Source of the DNA: Acanthosepion pharaonis | Lineage: Eukaryota; Mollusca; Cephalopoda; Sepiida; Sepiidae | Assembly (NCBI GenBank): GCA_903632075.3 | Contig: CAHIKZ030002025.1 | Span: 173,501-237,500, forward strand | DNA length: 64,000 nt | Direction: 5' to 3' | Shown here: positions 23,460-34,002 of the stretch, piece by piece | Layout of the letters: every line of letters starts with the position of its first letter | Position numbering within the stretch: the first letter of the stretch is position 1 | Translations under genes and position numbers: made by a program | Notes under the pieces: generated by a model | What the model was told of the DNA's origin: nothing | The model's input: only the letters and a program-made list of their open reading frames with translations | Databases searched by the model: none

Positions 23460-24190
23460 TTAATTATGTAAAAATGAAAATAACACTGACATCTCATTTT
23501 AACAGATATATTTACTAAAATCACACAAAAATATCTTGAAATACTAAAGAGTAAATGTACTCAATAAAATTGCCATTCGCTTCTACTGCAGCCTCCTGAT
23601 GACTTCAGAGTTGGCAAATGCTGCCATAATCCTTGACTTCAGTTCATCTTTGGTGTTACAAGGAGTTTTGTAAGTTTCTTGCTCAACTGAACTCCAAGAC
23701 ATAATAGTCAAGGTGGTTTCAGTCTGGGGAGTTAGGTGGCCAGATGTAAGTGGGTGATGTGATTGCAGAAATTGTCTGACTGCCATGTCTGGGTTCTCAT
23801 ACTTGTGTGACATGGGGCATAGTCCTGTTGCCAGACATAGGTTCTTCCAGCATCCACCCTCTTGACGTAGGGCAGTACTATCTCCTCAAGGCACTTACTG
23901 TAGACTGCCGTGTTCAGTCTGAGGCCCTCACCAACAAATTCAGGTGTTCTTTTCTGATCAGCACAATCTGAGTGAGTTTTCTGAGCTGCTGTACCTTCGT
24001 AATCATCATTAGACTCATTCAACTCTTTCCAATCCTTTGCACCATCCTCAGATTGACACCCAAACACTTTGAAATGTTCATATTAGAGCATCTGGTGTGA
24101 ATAACAAGTAGTACAGCATGCTGTTTCCAAATTTCTGGGGGTGCAAATTGCATCATGGTGCTCTTTTTCTCATAAGCAGTGGCTAACTGA
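23460..24190 (-). mobile_element. Internally deleted mariner-like transposon
   Basis: Minus-strand transposase remains begin near 24156 (MMQFAPPEIWKQHAVLL) and run to about 23560, with AT-rich flank beyond. The middle of the coding region is absent: EFVGE, which normally precedes a long linker and the first catalytic aspartate, is joined in frame to GLRLNTAVYSKCLEE near 23926. About 110 residues are missing compared with intact family members (estimate from family knowledge). I cannot place exact inverted repeats or a TA duplication. Confidence 0.75.
23580..24156 (-). pseudogene. Mariner transposase with in-frame central deletion
   Basis: N-terminal helix-turn-helix: MMQFAPPEIWKQHAVLL ... 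NISKCLGVNLRMVQRIGK, with a frameshift near 24020. The next frame continues KELNESNDDYEGTAAQKTHS to RTPEFVGE, then the deletion junction, then NTAVYSKCLEEIVLPYVKRV and RTYVWQQDYAPCHTSMRTQT, which carries the second catalytic aspartate. A further slip gives TYIWPPNSPD ... LDYYVL, the third aspartate, and finally TKDELKSRIMAAFANSEVIR. The first aspartate is deleted, so the protein would be inactive. Confidence 0.85.
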
Positions 24191-24209
24191 CCCTACTATG
24201 CCTTGAGAG

Positions 24210-24310
24210 AATATTGGGCCTCAAACTCACACCTGACCTCAAGTGGAACTCTTATATACAAGCCATTGCTAAAGATGCAGGTAAAATGATTGGTTTCCTA
24301 AGGGGAAATC
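24210..24310 (+). pseudogene. Possible LINE RT scrap (WNSYIQAIAKDAGK)
   Basis: The plus strand reads WNSYIQAIAKDAGKMIGF, resembling the W..YI..IAK.A...G.L segment that precedes the YKS...YCCHIW region in the LINE family behind satellite B (compare MKGKDYTESIARSAAKKI at ~48895). It is short, and after about 25 codons the similarity ends. Confidence 0.35.
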
Positions 24311-24319
24311 TATTACTGG

Positions 24320-25090
24320 TCGTAGTTCGGGGTCTGATCTGTGGTGAGGGAATGTAACCAGTTATTTATGTCAATTATTTTTTCTTTGAGTGACATGTGC
24401 TATTCCTTTTATTTGAAATGTCCTCAAGTGATGTGGTTTCTGTCATCCTGTACAGATCTTTGTGATCCCATAGCACATGTCCACTAGGTTTGAAAAAGGA
24501 TTGTATTCACTCCATTTCCTCATAAATAATGGGTTACAGTTGGAATAATAATAATGAATGAGATGTGAGCGAAAGAGGAGGTGGTAAAATGGGCAGATTA
24601 TTGAGGATAAAGAGGATAGATAATGATTGTCCCTTGACTTGAAGAGGTCAGGTTTAAAGAGTTTGAAGAAGCATCCTCACGGAGTCTGTTTCACAAAATG
24701 GTAGCTCCTAAGAAAAAGCTATTTAAGTCAAATTTTCATGAGTGATGATTCAATTATTAGAAACAGATTTCTTAGCAGTAAAGGTCTGAATTGGTTGAAC
24801 TAAACAATAGAAGTCATCTGAACATTTCCCATTATGTATAGAAACAATATAAAATCAGTGGATATAATAACTTTACATAGTCTGCACCAAACATTTGTGA
24901 TTGATTGATTTGTCTTTTTTATAGCTTATCAACTCTTTGTAGGTTATTGAAGACCAAAACATATTTTTGGATATATATTTTTTTATTTTATAGAAAATAT
25001 ATTCTAGAAATTTTATGTATTGAAGATGTTATAGACAAGCGTATGGTTGCAAGAAAGAAATACAACAGGAGAAATAGATTTATGTGATTT
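24320..25090. other. No gene recognised
   Basis: No supported coding region. The words GAGGATAAAGAGGAT, TAGATAATGATTG near 24595 are shared with 46737 (GAGGATAAAGAGGATTGATA), so part is a dispersed repeat of unknown class. Confidence 0.4.
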
Positions 25091-25560
25091 ATTTCAACAG
25101 GAACATGTGGGGTTTGGGACAGCTACCTTGTGGTAAAGTTCATAAGCCGGCTTTGAATCTGGGTTGATCTGTCATAGTAGTTCACACTGGTTGGCACTGG
25201 CACTCCCCCTGCTGACTGCTGCTGACCGCTCAGCCTGACCGAGACAGGTCTGTTCCCTGGCCTCCTGTTGACTGCATGTACTTCCGTGTGACCCCTTTTA
25301 TGGCATTTTTTTATGGCTTAACAGGCTCGAAAATCAATGCGAGTATAATTAGGAGGGAAGCATTTTTATTGGTCGAAAAATAGAAACACTTTAAAATATT
25401 TTTTTTATTTTCCGACTGGAATTCGTACGTCGGGAACATACGTAAACAAAGATAATGGTCATTTTGTGATGGGGCCTTGTCCCGTTCACATCTGGCTCTC
25501 GCTCTTGAGTATGTTAGTTTATTTGCCTGCAAATCAGCTGAGATATGTCTTATTTTATTT
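25090..25560. other. GC-richer island-like segment, unclassified
   Basis: About 25110-25310 is noticeably richer in G+C than its surroundings (CCTGACCGAGACAGGTCTG, GCACTCCCCCTGCTGAC), followed by ATTGGTCGAAAAATAG, a CCAAT-type box when read on the minus strand. A solo LTR or promoter-like piece is possible, but I see no TG...CA boundaries I trust, no direct partner in the window and no coding sequence. Confidence 0.25.
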
Positions 25561-26370
25561 TATAACAAAGACAAGCTGGAAAATCTTCCAGTAATATGTA
25601 AAACTGACATTGCAGGCCTCTATAAAAATCTGCTCACTTATCTACTCAAATATTGAAGAAAATGAAATGCTTGAACAAAGGGTAATACATAAACTTAAAT
25701 GGATTTCCAGTTCAAGCCAAGCTCAAGCCAAGTAACATTAAATAAGTCTCATTAAAAGCTACTTCGGTAGATGTAACTAAGGCTTTGATTTCAGTGCCTT
25801 TCTTTCACCTTCACTAAAGAAAACATACATGTACACTAACTAAAATTTAGCTTAGTGTCATTTGCACACCAACCCCCATTCATCCCCACAATTATCATCA
25901 ACCCCCACTAGAACTCATCACCAACCTCTAGGTGGTTGTTCAGACTATGTTTGATAACTCCTGGTCTATATGTAAAGAGGGAGAGCTATTAACTAGGTAT
26001 TTACTCTGTCTCTGCACTAAGACGAGTTGTGATACAAGGTCTTTTTTAAGGTGGGGACCCAAGCGTGTACATCCGGGCAAGGTACAAAAATTGCACACAG
26101 CCCCCACAACCGTTGGTTGTGAGGGCCTCAGTGCAAGCACCAATACCTCTCTCTGGTGCAATAAGAGGACATGTCCTCAGGCAGCTATTTTCTAGGGCTG
26201 TGTAATTTTTCTCAGTTGCAACTCTGTCCTTTGACGGAGTTGCCCCTAAGTGCACTCTGAGAGATGATAAATAGCTGTGATACATAAGTGTCATGGAATC
26301 CATATTTACACCAATTTTAATCACTTATTGTGATATATTTCTTTGTAATTCAGAAATTGCATTTCATTTC
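25560..26370. other. No gene recognised
   Basis: 26040-26260 is again GC-richer, with short overlapping frames on both strands (CNFCTLPGCTRLGP on the minus) but no motif I recognise. Confidence 0.35.
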
Positions 26371-26900
26371 CCACTTAGATTGTGTTTAAGCTTCAAATGA
26401 GCCCTTATTTTCTTTTTGCATGTCAGAAGAGCTGTTAAGTATGCTGACTCTTGTGGGCCTAACAAGGATTGAACTCACCATCCTTGGCTAATAAATTTCT
26501 GAAGATGATAGACTGCCGCTCCTCAACTTAATGGATGTCTTCCAAATAGTGACAGTAGCAGATTTGTCTCTCTTCCTGCCAAAGTGGATTTAAACTTTAG
26601 TCATTATTTAAGTTTATTGAAATTTCTCCCCAGGATGAAATTTTCTATTATTTAGTGAAGTGCTGTCGCTCAATTTATTGATCAAGATCCTGTTTTATCA
26701 ATAATTCTTTTTTTTTTTAGTGAGTGAATATTATATTTGCAATTTTTTGGTGATAATAATGATTTTCTGATACAAGTCCTATTCTTTAGCCAATATCTGG
26801 GGTGAGAAATAATAAACAAAAGTGAATGTTACAAGCCCAACTGGAATTTGAACTCATCTCTCCAATTATCTGTTACACCACAGCTGCATCAAAGCTTACA
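26370..26900 (-). repeat. tRNA-like SINE heads (two partial)
   Basis: On the minus strand, 26545-26450 reads GTTGAGGAGCGGCAGTCTAT ... GTGAGTTCAATCCTTGTTAG, with a good B-box-like GAGTTCAATCC. 26890-26820 reads CAGCTGTGGTGTAACAGATA then GAGTTCAAATTCCAGTTGGG, with another B box, similar to the head of SINE family 1. Bodies are short or diverged. Confidence 0.5.
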
Positions 26901-27049
26901 GAACCTGATATTTCCAAGAGGTACTGACCAGGTTTGACATTGCTTAACTTCAGTGATTGGACTGCTGGAGCTTCAGCATGATATGGCCATAAGCCATCCT
27001 AACATTTGCAATAGAAACTTTTAATTTTTTAGTGATATAACATAATATA

Positions 27050-27235
27050 ATAATTCTGGAAGAGGCATGACACGTGGAACTTGAACAATCTACCTTGGTG
27101 GAGGAAACAAATAGTTTGGTTTGAAATTCCAATCACCGGAAGAAGGCTGGAGTGTGAAGAAGCCAAAATGTTGTGAATATGGCAATGAATTGAAGATAAA
27201 AGTTCAAATAATGTAAATAATGCAAGTAACATAAT
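27050..27235 (+). repeat. Diverged copy of the CTGAAGAAGGC/CGAAACGTTGTG repeat
   Basis: CACGTGGAACTTGAACAATC ... CCGGAAGAAGGCTGGAGTG ... CCAAAATGTTGTGAATATGG ... AATAATGTAAATAATGC aligns in order with 32870-33020, 42650-42800 and 47310-47465. This is the most diverged member; its hammerhead-like boxes read CCGGAAGA and CCAAAATG. Confidence 0.7.
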
Positions 27236-27419
27236 TTAGGACAGCGCGGGAGGGTGTAATTTTGGCTGATTATTGCTGCAACTTAGAACAAAACATTCAA
27301 GAAAATCAGATAGGTGAAAGTTCTTACCATGAGTACCAGTTGCTTTTAGTATTCCACTTTTGGTAAACATGGAATTTCATGTCCACAAAAACACAGAGTG
27401 TCAAAAGAACGTTTTATTT

Positions 27420-27900
27420 CTATGACACTGATCAACGAAATCGCAACCTATATTAATGCTAATTCTAACCACACTAAAGCCATTGTGAAACAGATCCCTA
27501 CCACTGTTAACACTATTATTAGTGAATTGTAATCTAAAATCAATATCTTTAATGAAAATAAAAAATTATATGAAAATGCTCTCCAAAAAATGGTTTTAAA
27601 AATAAATTGTCCTACCTAAGCCCTATGAACAACACCAAGATATCTGAAATGAAATGTTTCAACACCCCCACCTACTGTAAACTGTCAATTATTAACATTG
27701 GACAGTATTTTCTAAAGTTAATAAATAAGCATTTTCAAAAATATAACTCTCTAAGATTTTCAATCAGAAAATGATGAAGATTAGCTACTCTTGTCCCAAC
27801 AATATTTATAAAATTATCAACTTACACAACAAACAAATTTTAAGGAATTTTTATGGAACCGACAACAAACCTAGCATTGAACCCTCCTGTAGTTGTAGAT
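27420..27900 (+). pseudogene. Degraded C-terminal region of an RT-type retroelement (Penelope-like type)
   Basis: Near the start the plus strand reads TYINANSNHTKAIVKQIPTT. Then, with shifts, it gives LINKHFQKYNSLRFSIRK near 27725, TNNIYKI-type peptide, and NKPSIEPSC-like residues near 27870. This order (YIN..SNHP..I.KQIP, then L..KHFPK...L.KIFNR, then a Cys-rich PSCNCR) is what I know from the region after the RT palm in a group of Penelope-like or related RT elements. It is heavily frameshifted and is interrupted at about 27890 by a transposon copy. Confidence 0.55.
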
Positions 27901-28646
27901 CAAAAGATATATGATTAACAGAAGTATCATGATGAAATTGATCATAAACAAAAATCGTATGTTCATCATTATCAATCATAACTAAGGATCAAAAGCTCAT
28001 GAAGGATTGAAATAAACTTCAAATATAGTTTTATTATTCCAGGATCATTTTCCAACTTAGTCAAGATGATCTTTGCCCTCTCTAACCTTCTAATTTTCTA
28101 TCCTGGGTAACAAGGTTCCTCACACCTTTTCAAATATAATTTTATTTTCAATTCTTTTTTCACTGCACTTTGGAGCGTTGGAGTGTCATAGCTGAAACAC
28201 CTCTCTCATGTGCCAAACGTCTTATGATTTTTTTCTTTTCTAATTAATCTCTTTAGCTCTAAGTTGAAATGATGATCCGCTTGCTGTGGTGACCTCCTGA
28301 TCCAGTTTTACTCTCTACTGACCCCTCTTTTTATTCTTATTTATTGTTCTCTTGAATGGACTTTGAAGATAGAAAGGACTGAATGATCTTTTTCCTCTTA
28401 CCCTTGCTCATTTGGGAAGACAGTTGATCTGACATAAAATGATTTTAACCTGTTCTCTTTTTAGTTGAATAACTCAAAGTATTTTTCACTAATTCTTATG
28501 AAAAATGGTGTCAAAGATGACTAAAGGTGCTTTGTGAAAACCTGTAGAATAGAAACTCAGTTAGTTTAGTGGTTTTTAGATATTAAACATTTTGTGGGAT
28601 GGATAATTATGCTGTGCACTTATTTGGACAATTTTCCTGTTCCACC

Positions 28647-28650
<4 letters not shown>
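27890..28650 (-). mobile_element. Non-autonomous Tc1/mariner-type transposon, copy 2
   Basis: On the minus strand, from the right end (GGAAAATTGTCCAAATAAG), the order is the same as in copy 1: AAACATTTAATATCT, AACAGGTTAAAATCAT, a helix-turn-helix coding relic around 28420-28350, then GGATCATCATTTCAACTTAG. The reading KIILTKLENDPG then passes into TATTTGAAGTTTATTTCAAT-type tail and TTGATCATAAACAAAA. There is no catalytic domain. A small internal deletion removes part of the HTH (near 28370). The element sits at the end of the retroelement relic at 27420-27900. Confidence 0.7.
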
Positions 28651-28680
<30 letters not shown>

Positions 28681-28831
28681 TTATCAAAAATTAACTCAGA
28701 GTTAACCTGTAGAAAGACAATAAGAAAACTGAAATATTAGTTGATGCATTTTGTTTTTACCTTGAAAAAGTCCACATTGGATGAAATGCATCGTCTAGTA
28801 TTACAGTTTTCCTATTGTCTTTTAAATTTAA

Positions 28832-28912
<81 letters not shown>

Positions 28913-28915
28913 TTA
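28648..28915. repeat. (TA)n, (GA)n and (GATA)n microsatellites around a short element
   Basis: TA runs at 28648-28676 and 28837-28865, then GA and GATA repeats to 28912. Between them is GACAATAAGAAAACTG ... CAGTTTTCCTATTGTC, an inverted pair enclosing CCTTGAAAAAGTCCACATTG, so a small fold-back repeat of about 110 bp lies at 28710-28825. Confidence 0.8.
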
Positions 28916-28948
28916 ATAAATATACATATAAATATACCTACATTTTGG

Positions 28949-28991
28949 TGTGCAACTTAAGTTTTGCTGGTTTTCCAGCTCATCAGGCACA
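28949..28991 (-). ncRNA. Hammerhead ribozyme motif, one core base changed
   Basis: On the minus strand: TGTGC (stem I), CTGATGA, a 5-bp stem II GCTGG/CCAGC with an AAAA loop, then AAAA where GAAA is required, ACTTAAGT (able to form a tiny stem III), T, then GCACA, which pairs fully with TGTGC. Every element is in the right order and spacing except G12, which is A. Loss of G12 is expected to abolish cleavage. The compact stem III is typical of the minimal hammerheads carried by retroelements. Confidence 0.72.
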
Positions 28992-29139
28992 AAGTATATC
29001 TTATGTTTTTATAAAAATACACAGATGTCACATGGGAGGAACACTGCTTCATAGGCCAAAAATAAAATATTTCAAAAGATGCAGGAAATGAAGCACAGGG
29101 AGAGTCCCTTATTTAAAAATGAAGTTCAGGCAGGGTTCA

Positions 29140-30732
29140 TTTTTTAGATAGATAGATATGTGTGTATATACAAAGTCTTGATTTCTATTTCAGTTTCAGG
29201 GTGTTGAATTACCCTCATTACCATTGTTCCAAATATAAGAAAGTTTCACTCAGGCATCTAATCCTCAAAGCTCGGACACTGTACCACTTGCATCCTCATT
29301 TACTCCGTGTTCCAAATAGAAGAAGAAAGGCTGACTCAACTTTTTCTTACAAGAACTTCAATTCTCATCCTCATAATCTTCTCTTCCTATCAGATACTCT
29401 TTCATTCATATCATTCTCCGCATTCATGATAATTATGTTTAACATAGTCCTGGGTATGATGATTAACTAAATCTGGCAGCAAGGCCTCTGATCAAGAGAT
29501 TGGAAGTTTTGAGGAGACTGAAACCAACACTTAATTGCTGTCATTCCCAGGTTCACCCTGTCTCGAGGTAGTAGCACCTGCTATGGGTCCCAGCTATGGG
29601 CAAATAGTGAACCTATAAACAAGAGCAAAACACTGCAAAAATGTAAAAATGCATTTTTATTGTAAAAATACTAGCAATATATCTTTATATCAAAAAAATT
29701 ACCAACGATAACTATTTATAGTAAAATTATAAAGAAAACATTTTATAACAAAATTACAAGCAGTACATTTTATCTGTCATTGAAGGCACACAATTATGTT
29801 CGAAATATATTTAGTTGAAGCCATAAAATTATGTACAATATTATTATAACTTCCTATTGTAAGGTTATTGTTATAACACACTATTATATACCATACCTAT
29901 GAACACTAATGGATATGTCCCAATCCTCATAAATACGTTAGACACTATTCTAAGTGAGGGTAATATGCTGTCTATGTAGTCTACTATTAGCAGTGGTTTA
30001 CCTACTTCACGCCGCTGGCGAGTATTGTATTTTGTTGTTATAAAGATTACCATTTCATTTCCAACCTCTATTTTGGTTATTCCTCATTCAGTAACCCTTT
30101 CTCGGTTACAACACATACACTCATACTTGGTATAATGTAATTCGTTAAAGTATTCTCTAGGCTACAGCCATAACACCTGTATAGGTAGTATGAAGACTGA
30201 CTCCAACACAACTACTACCGACCTCATACCATGGAACTCTTTATAGTAGTAGACTAGTTCAAAGAATCACTAATAGTGTACTCTTTATTCTACAACAAAT
30301 GTATTTCAGCATTAAATACTATATAGAGGTTGATATGCCACTAAACCAAACAAATCAACATTTTTAACAGTAACTCTCCAACTTGATTGAGTCTCAAGAT
30401 TTGTTTAATACTAGTATGGTGAAAATACTAGTGTGGGAATACTAATATTGGTTACAAAAAAAACACTGATTTGCTTAAAAAGATCTTACATGATGCAATA
30501 ATATTAATATTCAAGCATCAAATGTTGCAATTTTAAACTAATATGCTGGCAGGAAAGGATGTTTATATGGCTTTTGTAAATGGAATAAAACATTGAAGCT
30601 CTTTGTAAGCCTTTGAATCAAAGAGAAATATACCTTTCGAATTGAGTTATAATGGAACAATATATCAAAGAAGGGTTATTAAAATGAATTTGCTTGAATT
30701 ATATTATTGAGATTGTCTATCCATCTATCTGT

Positions 30733-30735
<3 letters not shown>
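29140..30735. other. No gene recognised
   Basis: A plus-strand frame of 102 codons (29162-29470, containing RVPNRRRKADSTFSYKNF) has no motif I recognise and starts in TA/GATA-rich sequence. A unit reading ATAACAAAATTACAAGCA and ACAATTATGTTCGA around 29640-29850 is AT-rich and may be repetitive. Nothing else can be supported. Confidence 0.35.
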
Positions 30736-30766
<31 letters not shown>

Positions 30767-30915
30767 GTACATGACAGTGCTTAAGATGCTAAACCTGAGG
30801 TAGCATTTCCTTTTCTTTAAACAATCACTATCAATCAATCTATCAATCTCAGTTTACTCATATCTATCTATCTATCTATCTTAATCTATTCATATCTATT
30901 TATCTATCTTCTGTT
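30736..30915. repeat. (TA)n and (TATC)n microsatellites
   Basis: TA run to 30763, then degenerate ATCAATC and TATC repeats near 30830-30910. Confidence 0.9.
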
Positions 30916-31329
30916 TCCTCGAACAATCACTAACATTTTGGGATCAGTGTAAAACATGCATTAATTGTGTACTTTGCATTCATTGCATCCAAGCCAAGCC
31001 AAGCAGTGAATCACATTGCAGATTTCTGTTTGAATCTACAATTTTCCATGCATAAAATAGATCAGAATTCTTTATTAACTTACAGCGTTAAAGCTCGGCA
31101 TAATATGCCTTTAGTTTTGCAGCTTAAAACTCTGTTTTATTTTTATTTTAAATTTTGACAATTCAAGATTGGAATTCCGTACTTTTCTTCTCAGCCCCAA
31201 ATTTTCCTAGTGATGAAATGGGTAAGAAATGAAAACCATTTCATGAAATAAGTTTTTCTATTGCATCATCACTAGAAGCTGTTGGAATGAAATGGAGAAG
31301 GAAGTGAGTGGAACCAGAAAGGCTGCAAA

Positions 31330-31665
31330 AACTTATCATAATGCTAAAATCAATGATAATATTAATGGTAAAATCAATGGTAATAATAAAATGAATGGTA
31401 AAAATAATGGTAATCACAATGGCAAAATTAATGATAATGGTAATGAAAAAATTAATGATAATGATAAAAATAATGGTAATAGCAATGGTAAAATTAATGA
31501 TGATATTAATGATAAATTTAATGGTAATGGTAAAATTAATGGTAATGATAAAATTAATGACAATTATAAATTTAATGGCAATGGTAAAATCAATAGTAAT
31601 GGTCAAATTAATGGTAATTCTTCAAAATTAAGCCTAATGTTAAATTTCATAAAATTAATGATAAC
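31330..31665 (+). repeat. AAT/GGT-rich cryptic trinucleotide array
   Basis: Alternating AATGGTAAAATTAATGATAA-type hexa- to dodecamers for ~330 bases. In one frame it stays open (31292-31711, 139 codons) and reads low-complexity NGKINGN/NDNINGK; the opposite strand is Ile/Thr-rich. A real exon would need supporting sequence outside the repeat, and only ~15 codons precede it. It is best treated as a cryptic simple repeat. Confidence 0.7.
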
Positions 31666-32196
31666 AGTAATAGTAAATGTAGCTGCTTCTATAGATAGAC
31701 ACATAGTATAGAAGAGATAAGAAAATTTGAACATAGGATAGACTTCTCTAGGGTAGTTGTGCTGAAAACTCAAATTGCTGCAAACGTAAAAACATTAACC
31801 TAAGAACTCAAGTGATGTTATTAAATAACCCCCATCTGATGAAGACTTTCATATTAATATTTTGCAGGGCACCAAATTTGTTCAGAAATATATAAAGTCA
31901 TCTGTTTGCAATTATTTTCATCAATCATTGATGTAAAATGACTTCCAGCAAATAAAGACTGAATGTCTTAAGGAGGACCATCTTTCTTCAAACCTTGTGG
32001 ACTGGCATTACAGAGTCATAAACTTAAGGTCATCCAACAGCTGCAACAACTAAAATGGATAGCATAATTAACCCAAAGAGAAAATAATGTCATAATCAAG
32101 ATGCTGACATTCTGCTCTACTTTGAACAAAAAGTTTAGAAAAGAAACCACAAACAATATTGTAAAGAGTAATAATAAACAATGGAAAAAAAAAGTG

Positions 32197-32686
32197 TCTG
32201 TCTATATTTCTGAGATAAGGTATTATGTACACTATTTACATTATTCAGACTATTGTCCTCATCTTTGTCGCCATATTTATCCGATTCTTCAGTATCTGTC
32301 TATATTTCTGAGATGAGGCATTATGTACACTATTTACATTATTCAGACTATTGTCCTCATCTTTGTTGCCATATTTATCCGATTCTTCGGTATCTGTCTA
32401 TATTTCTGAGATGATGTATTATGTACACTATTTACATTATTCAGACTATTGTCCTCATCTTTGTTGCCATATTTATCCGATTCTTCAGTATCTGTCTATA
32501 TTTCTGAGATGATGTATTATGTACACTATTTACATTATTCAGACTATTGTCCTCATCTTTGTTGCCATATTTATCCAATTCTTCATTATCTGTCTATATT
32601 TCAGAGATGATGTATTATGTACACTATTTACATTATTCAGACAATTTTCGTCATCTTTGTTGCCATATTTATTACGTTTCAGCCGT
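32197..32686 (+). repeat. 98-bp tandem satellite, five copies
   Basis: TCTGTCTATATTTC(T/A)GAG starts units at 32197, 32295, 32393, 32491 and 32589, exactly 98 bp apart. Each continues GTACACTATTTACATTATTC and CTCATCTTTGTTGCCATATT. The last unit runs straight into the left arm of the fold-back repeat at 32610-33023, whose outer sequence is the same CATTATTCAGAC...GTTGCC text. The array thus grew from the terminus of that repeat. A single copy stands at 42437-42490 beside a related repeat. Confidence 0.93.
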
Positions 32687-33023
32687 TGTATGCTCCAGCC
32701 TTCTTCAGGTGGTTGGAATGTCAAACTGAACCCTTTATTTCTCTCACTGGGGTAGACTTTTCTAGTTCCACATTCCAGGTTTAATGGATGTCAGTTATCA
32801 GTTATCTCCTGTTAATTCCCCTCTCCAAGTTCTCCACTGCCTTAACCAGGTACTGATATCCATCAAACGTGGCACGTGGAACTAGAACAGTCTACACCAG
32901 TGAGCGAAATAAAGGGTTCACTTCGACATTCCAACCACCTGAAGAAGGCTTGAGTGTACAACAGCCGAAATATTGTAATAAATATGGCAACAAAGATGAG
33001 GACAATAGTCTGAATGTAAATTG
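32610..33023. mobile_element. Fold-back repeat with ~150-bp inverted arms
   Basis: The left arm (32610-32775) reads TTTACATTATTCAGACAATT ... ACGTTTCAGCCGTTG ... CTTCTTCAGGTGGTTGG ... AACTGAACCC. The right arm (32872-33023) is its reverse complement with scattered changes: GGAACTAGAACAGTCTACAC ... CACCTGAAGAAGGC ... CCGAAATATTG ... GAGGACAATAGTCTGAA. The ~100-bp loop (GTCAGTTATCAGTTATCTCC ... CTTAACCAGGTACTGAT) is related to the tRNA-derived sequence at 42510-42650. Each arm carries a CTGAAGA...GAAAC hammerhead-like box pair. Penelope-like terminal repeats in inverted arrangement are my best guess; no coding sequence is left. Confidence 0.7.
32936..32980 (+). ncRNA. Hammerhead-like motif (CTGAAGA ... 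CCGAAAT)
   Basis: CACCTGAAGAAGGCTTGAGT ... ACAACAGCCGAAATATTGT. CTGAAGA fits CUGANGA because position 7 is free. GGCT/AGCC forms stem II and GAAA is present. One extra A sits between the first box and stem II, compared with a canonical hammerhead. The same box pair recurs at 42714-42752, 47379-47420, 32672-32712 (minus), truncated at 43339-43366 (minus), and decayed at 27137-27174. Confidence 0.45.
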
Positions 33024-33029
33024 TGGAAA

Positions 33030-33945
33030 AAAGTGATACTTCTATTTTGCCATGAGGAGTATAAATATATAGAAGAAATTACAATAATGGGTTTATTTGG
33101 TAATATACACTTACTAAATCATGGCCATTCATTTTTTACCTTTAAAAATAATGCCATAGGAATTATTATTGTAAGAAAAATACCCTTGAATAGATGGGTG
33201 GCAGCCATCTTGAATTTGCATTTGTCTTCTCATTGGCATTTCTCACATTTTTTGTTGATCTTTTATATCATGCAAACAATTATAATAATTTGTTTTTTTT
33301 TACTTTCCATCATATTGCAAGTGTAGTTTGGTTAACATATTTATAATGTTGTAGAAATGAATGACATTTAAAAAAAGAAAGGAATGAAGCAATTTATTCA
33401 TTATTTTTAAATTGGATGCTCAACTCATCGAGACCCCAAATTCAAAATTGCCTATTCTCAAATAGACAACATGAAACTGTCAATAATGTATTTCAAACAT
33501 GATTATTGGATTTCAAGTATTTTTTAATGATTAGCTAATGTAATTGCATCTTTAATACTACTATTACTACTAATAAAAAGAAGATGAAAAAATGATGAAT
33601 TCTCAATAGGAATAACATGCAGGATTTTCAAGATGTTAGCTCAACTACCCAAAGATATTTAATGAATTTTTAGCAGCATCCAAATAAACAACATCCAGGC
33701 TTAATATCATTTTCAAAACACACATTGATTAAATTGCGTTAAAAGATAATTATTCACATAATATTATTTGACAGGATTTCTGTTTTATATAAAGAAAAAC
33801 AAACCTCTATCTCTCTTCCTCTCTCTCTCTGTCTCTTACTGTATATATAATTATGATAAAAAATAGTTTCAAGATATGCTGTGCTTATTGTTAAAAGTTC
33901 TCATAACCAGGGATAGTGTGTATATAAATATAAAAGTTGACACTG
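33030..33945. other. No gene recognised
   Basis: AT-rich. A plus-strand frame at 33021-33326 (101 codons) has no recognisable domain, and there is no repeat landmark shared with the rest of the window. Confidence 0.35.
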
Positions 33946-34002
33946 AGTGGCGACAGTCTGTTTCTTGCTTGAATGCAATCTTTTAAAAATAAAAAATAGA
34001 AG

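Noticed and set aside
25090..25560. Solo LTR
   Set aside because: No TG...CA ends, no target duplication and no second copy found, so it is listed only as an unclassified GC-richer segment.
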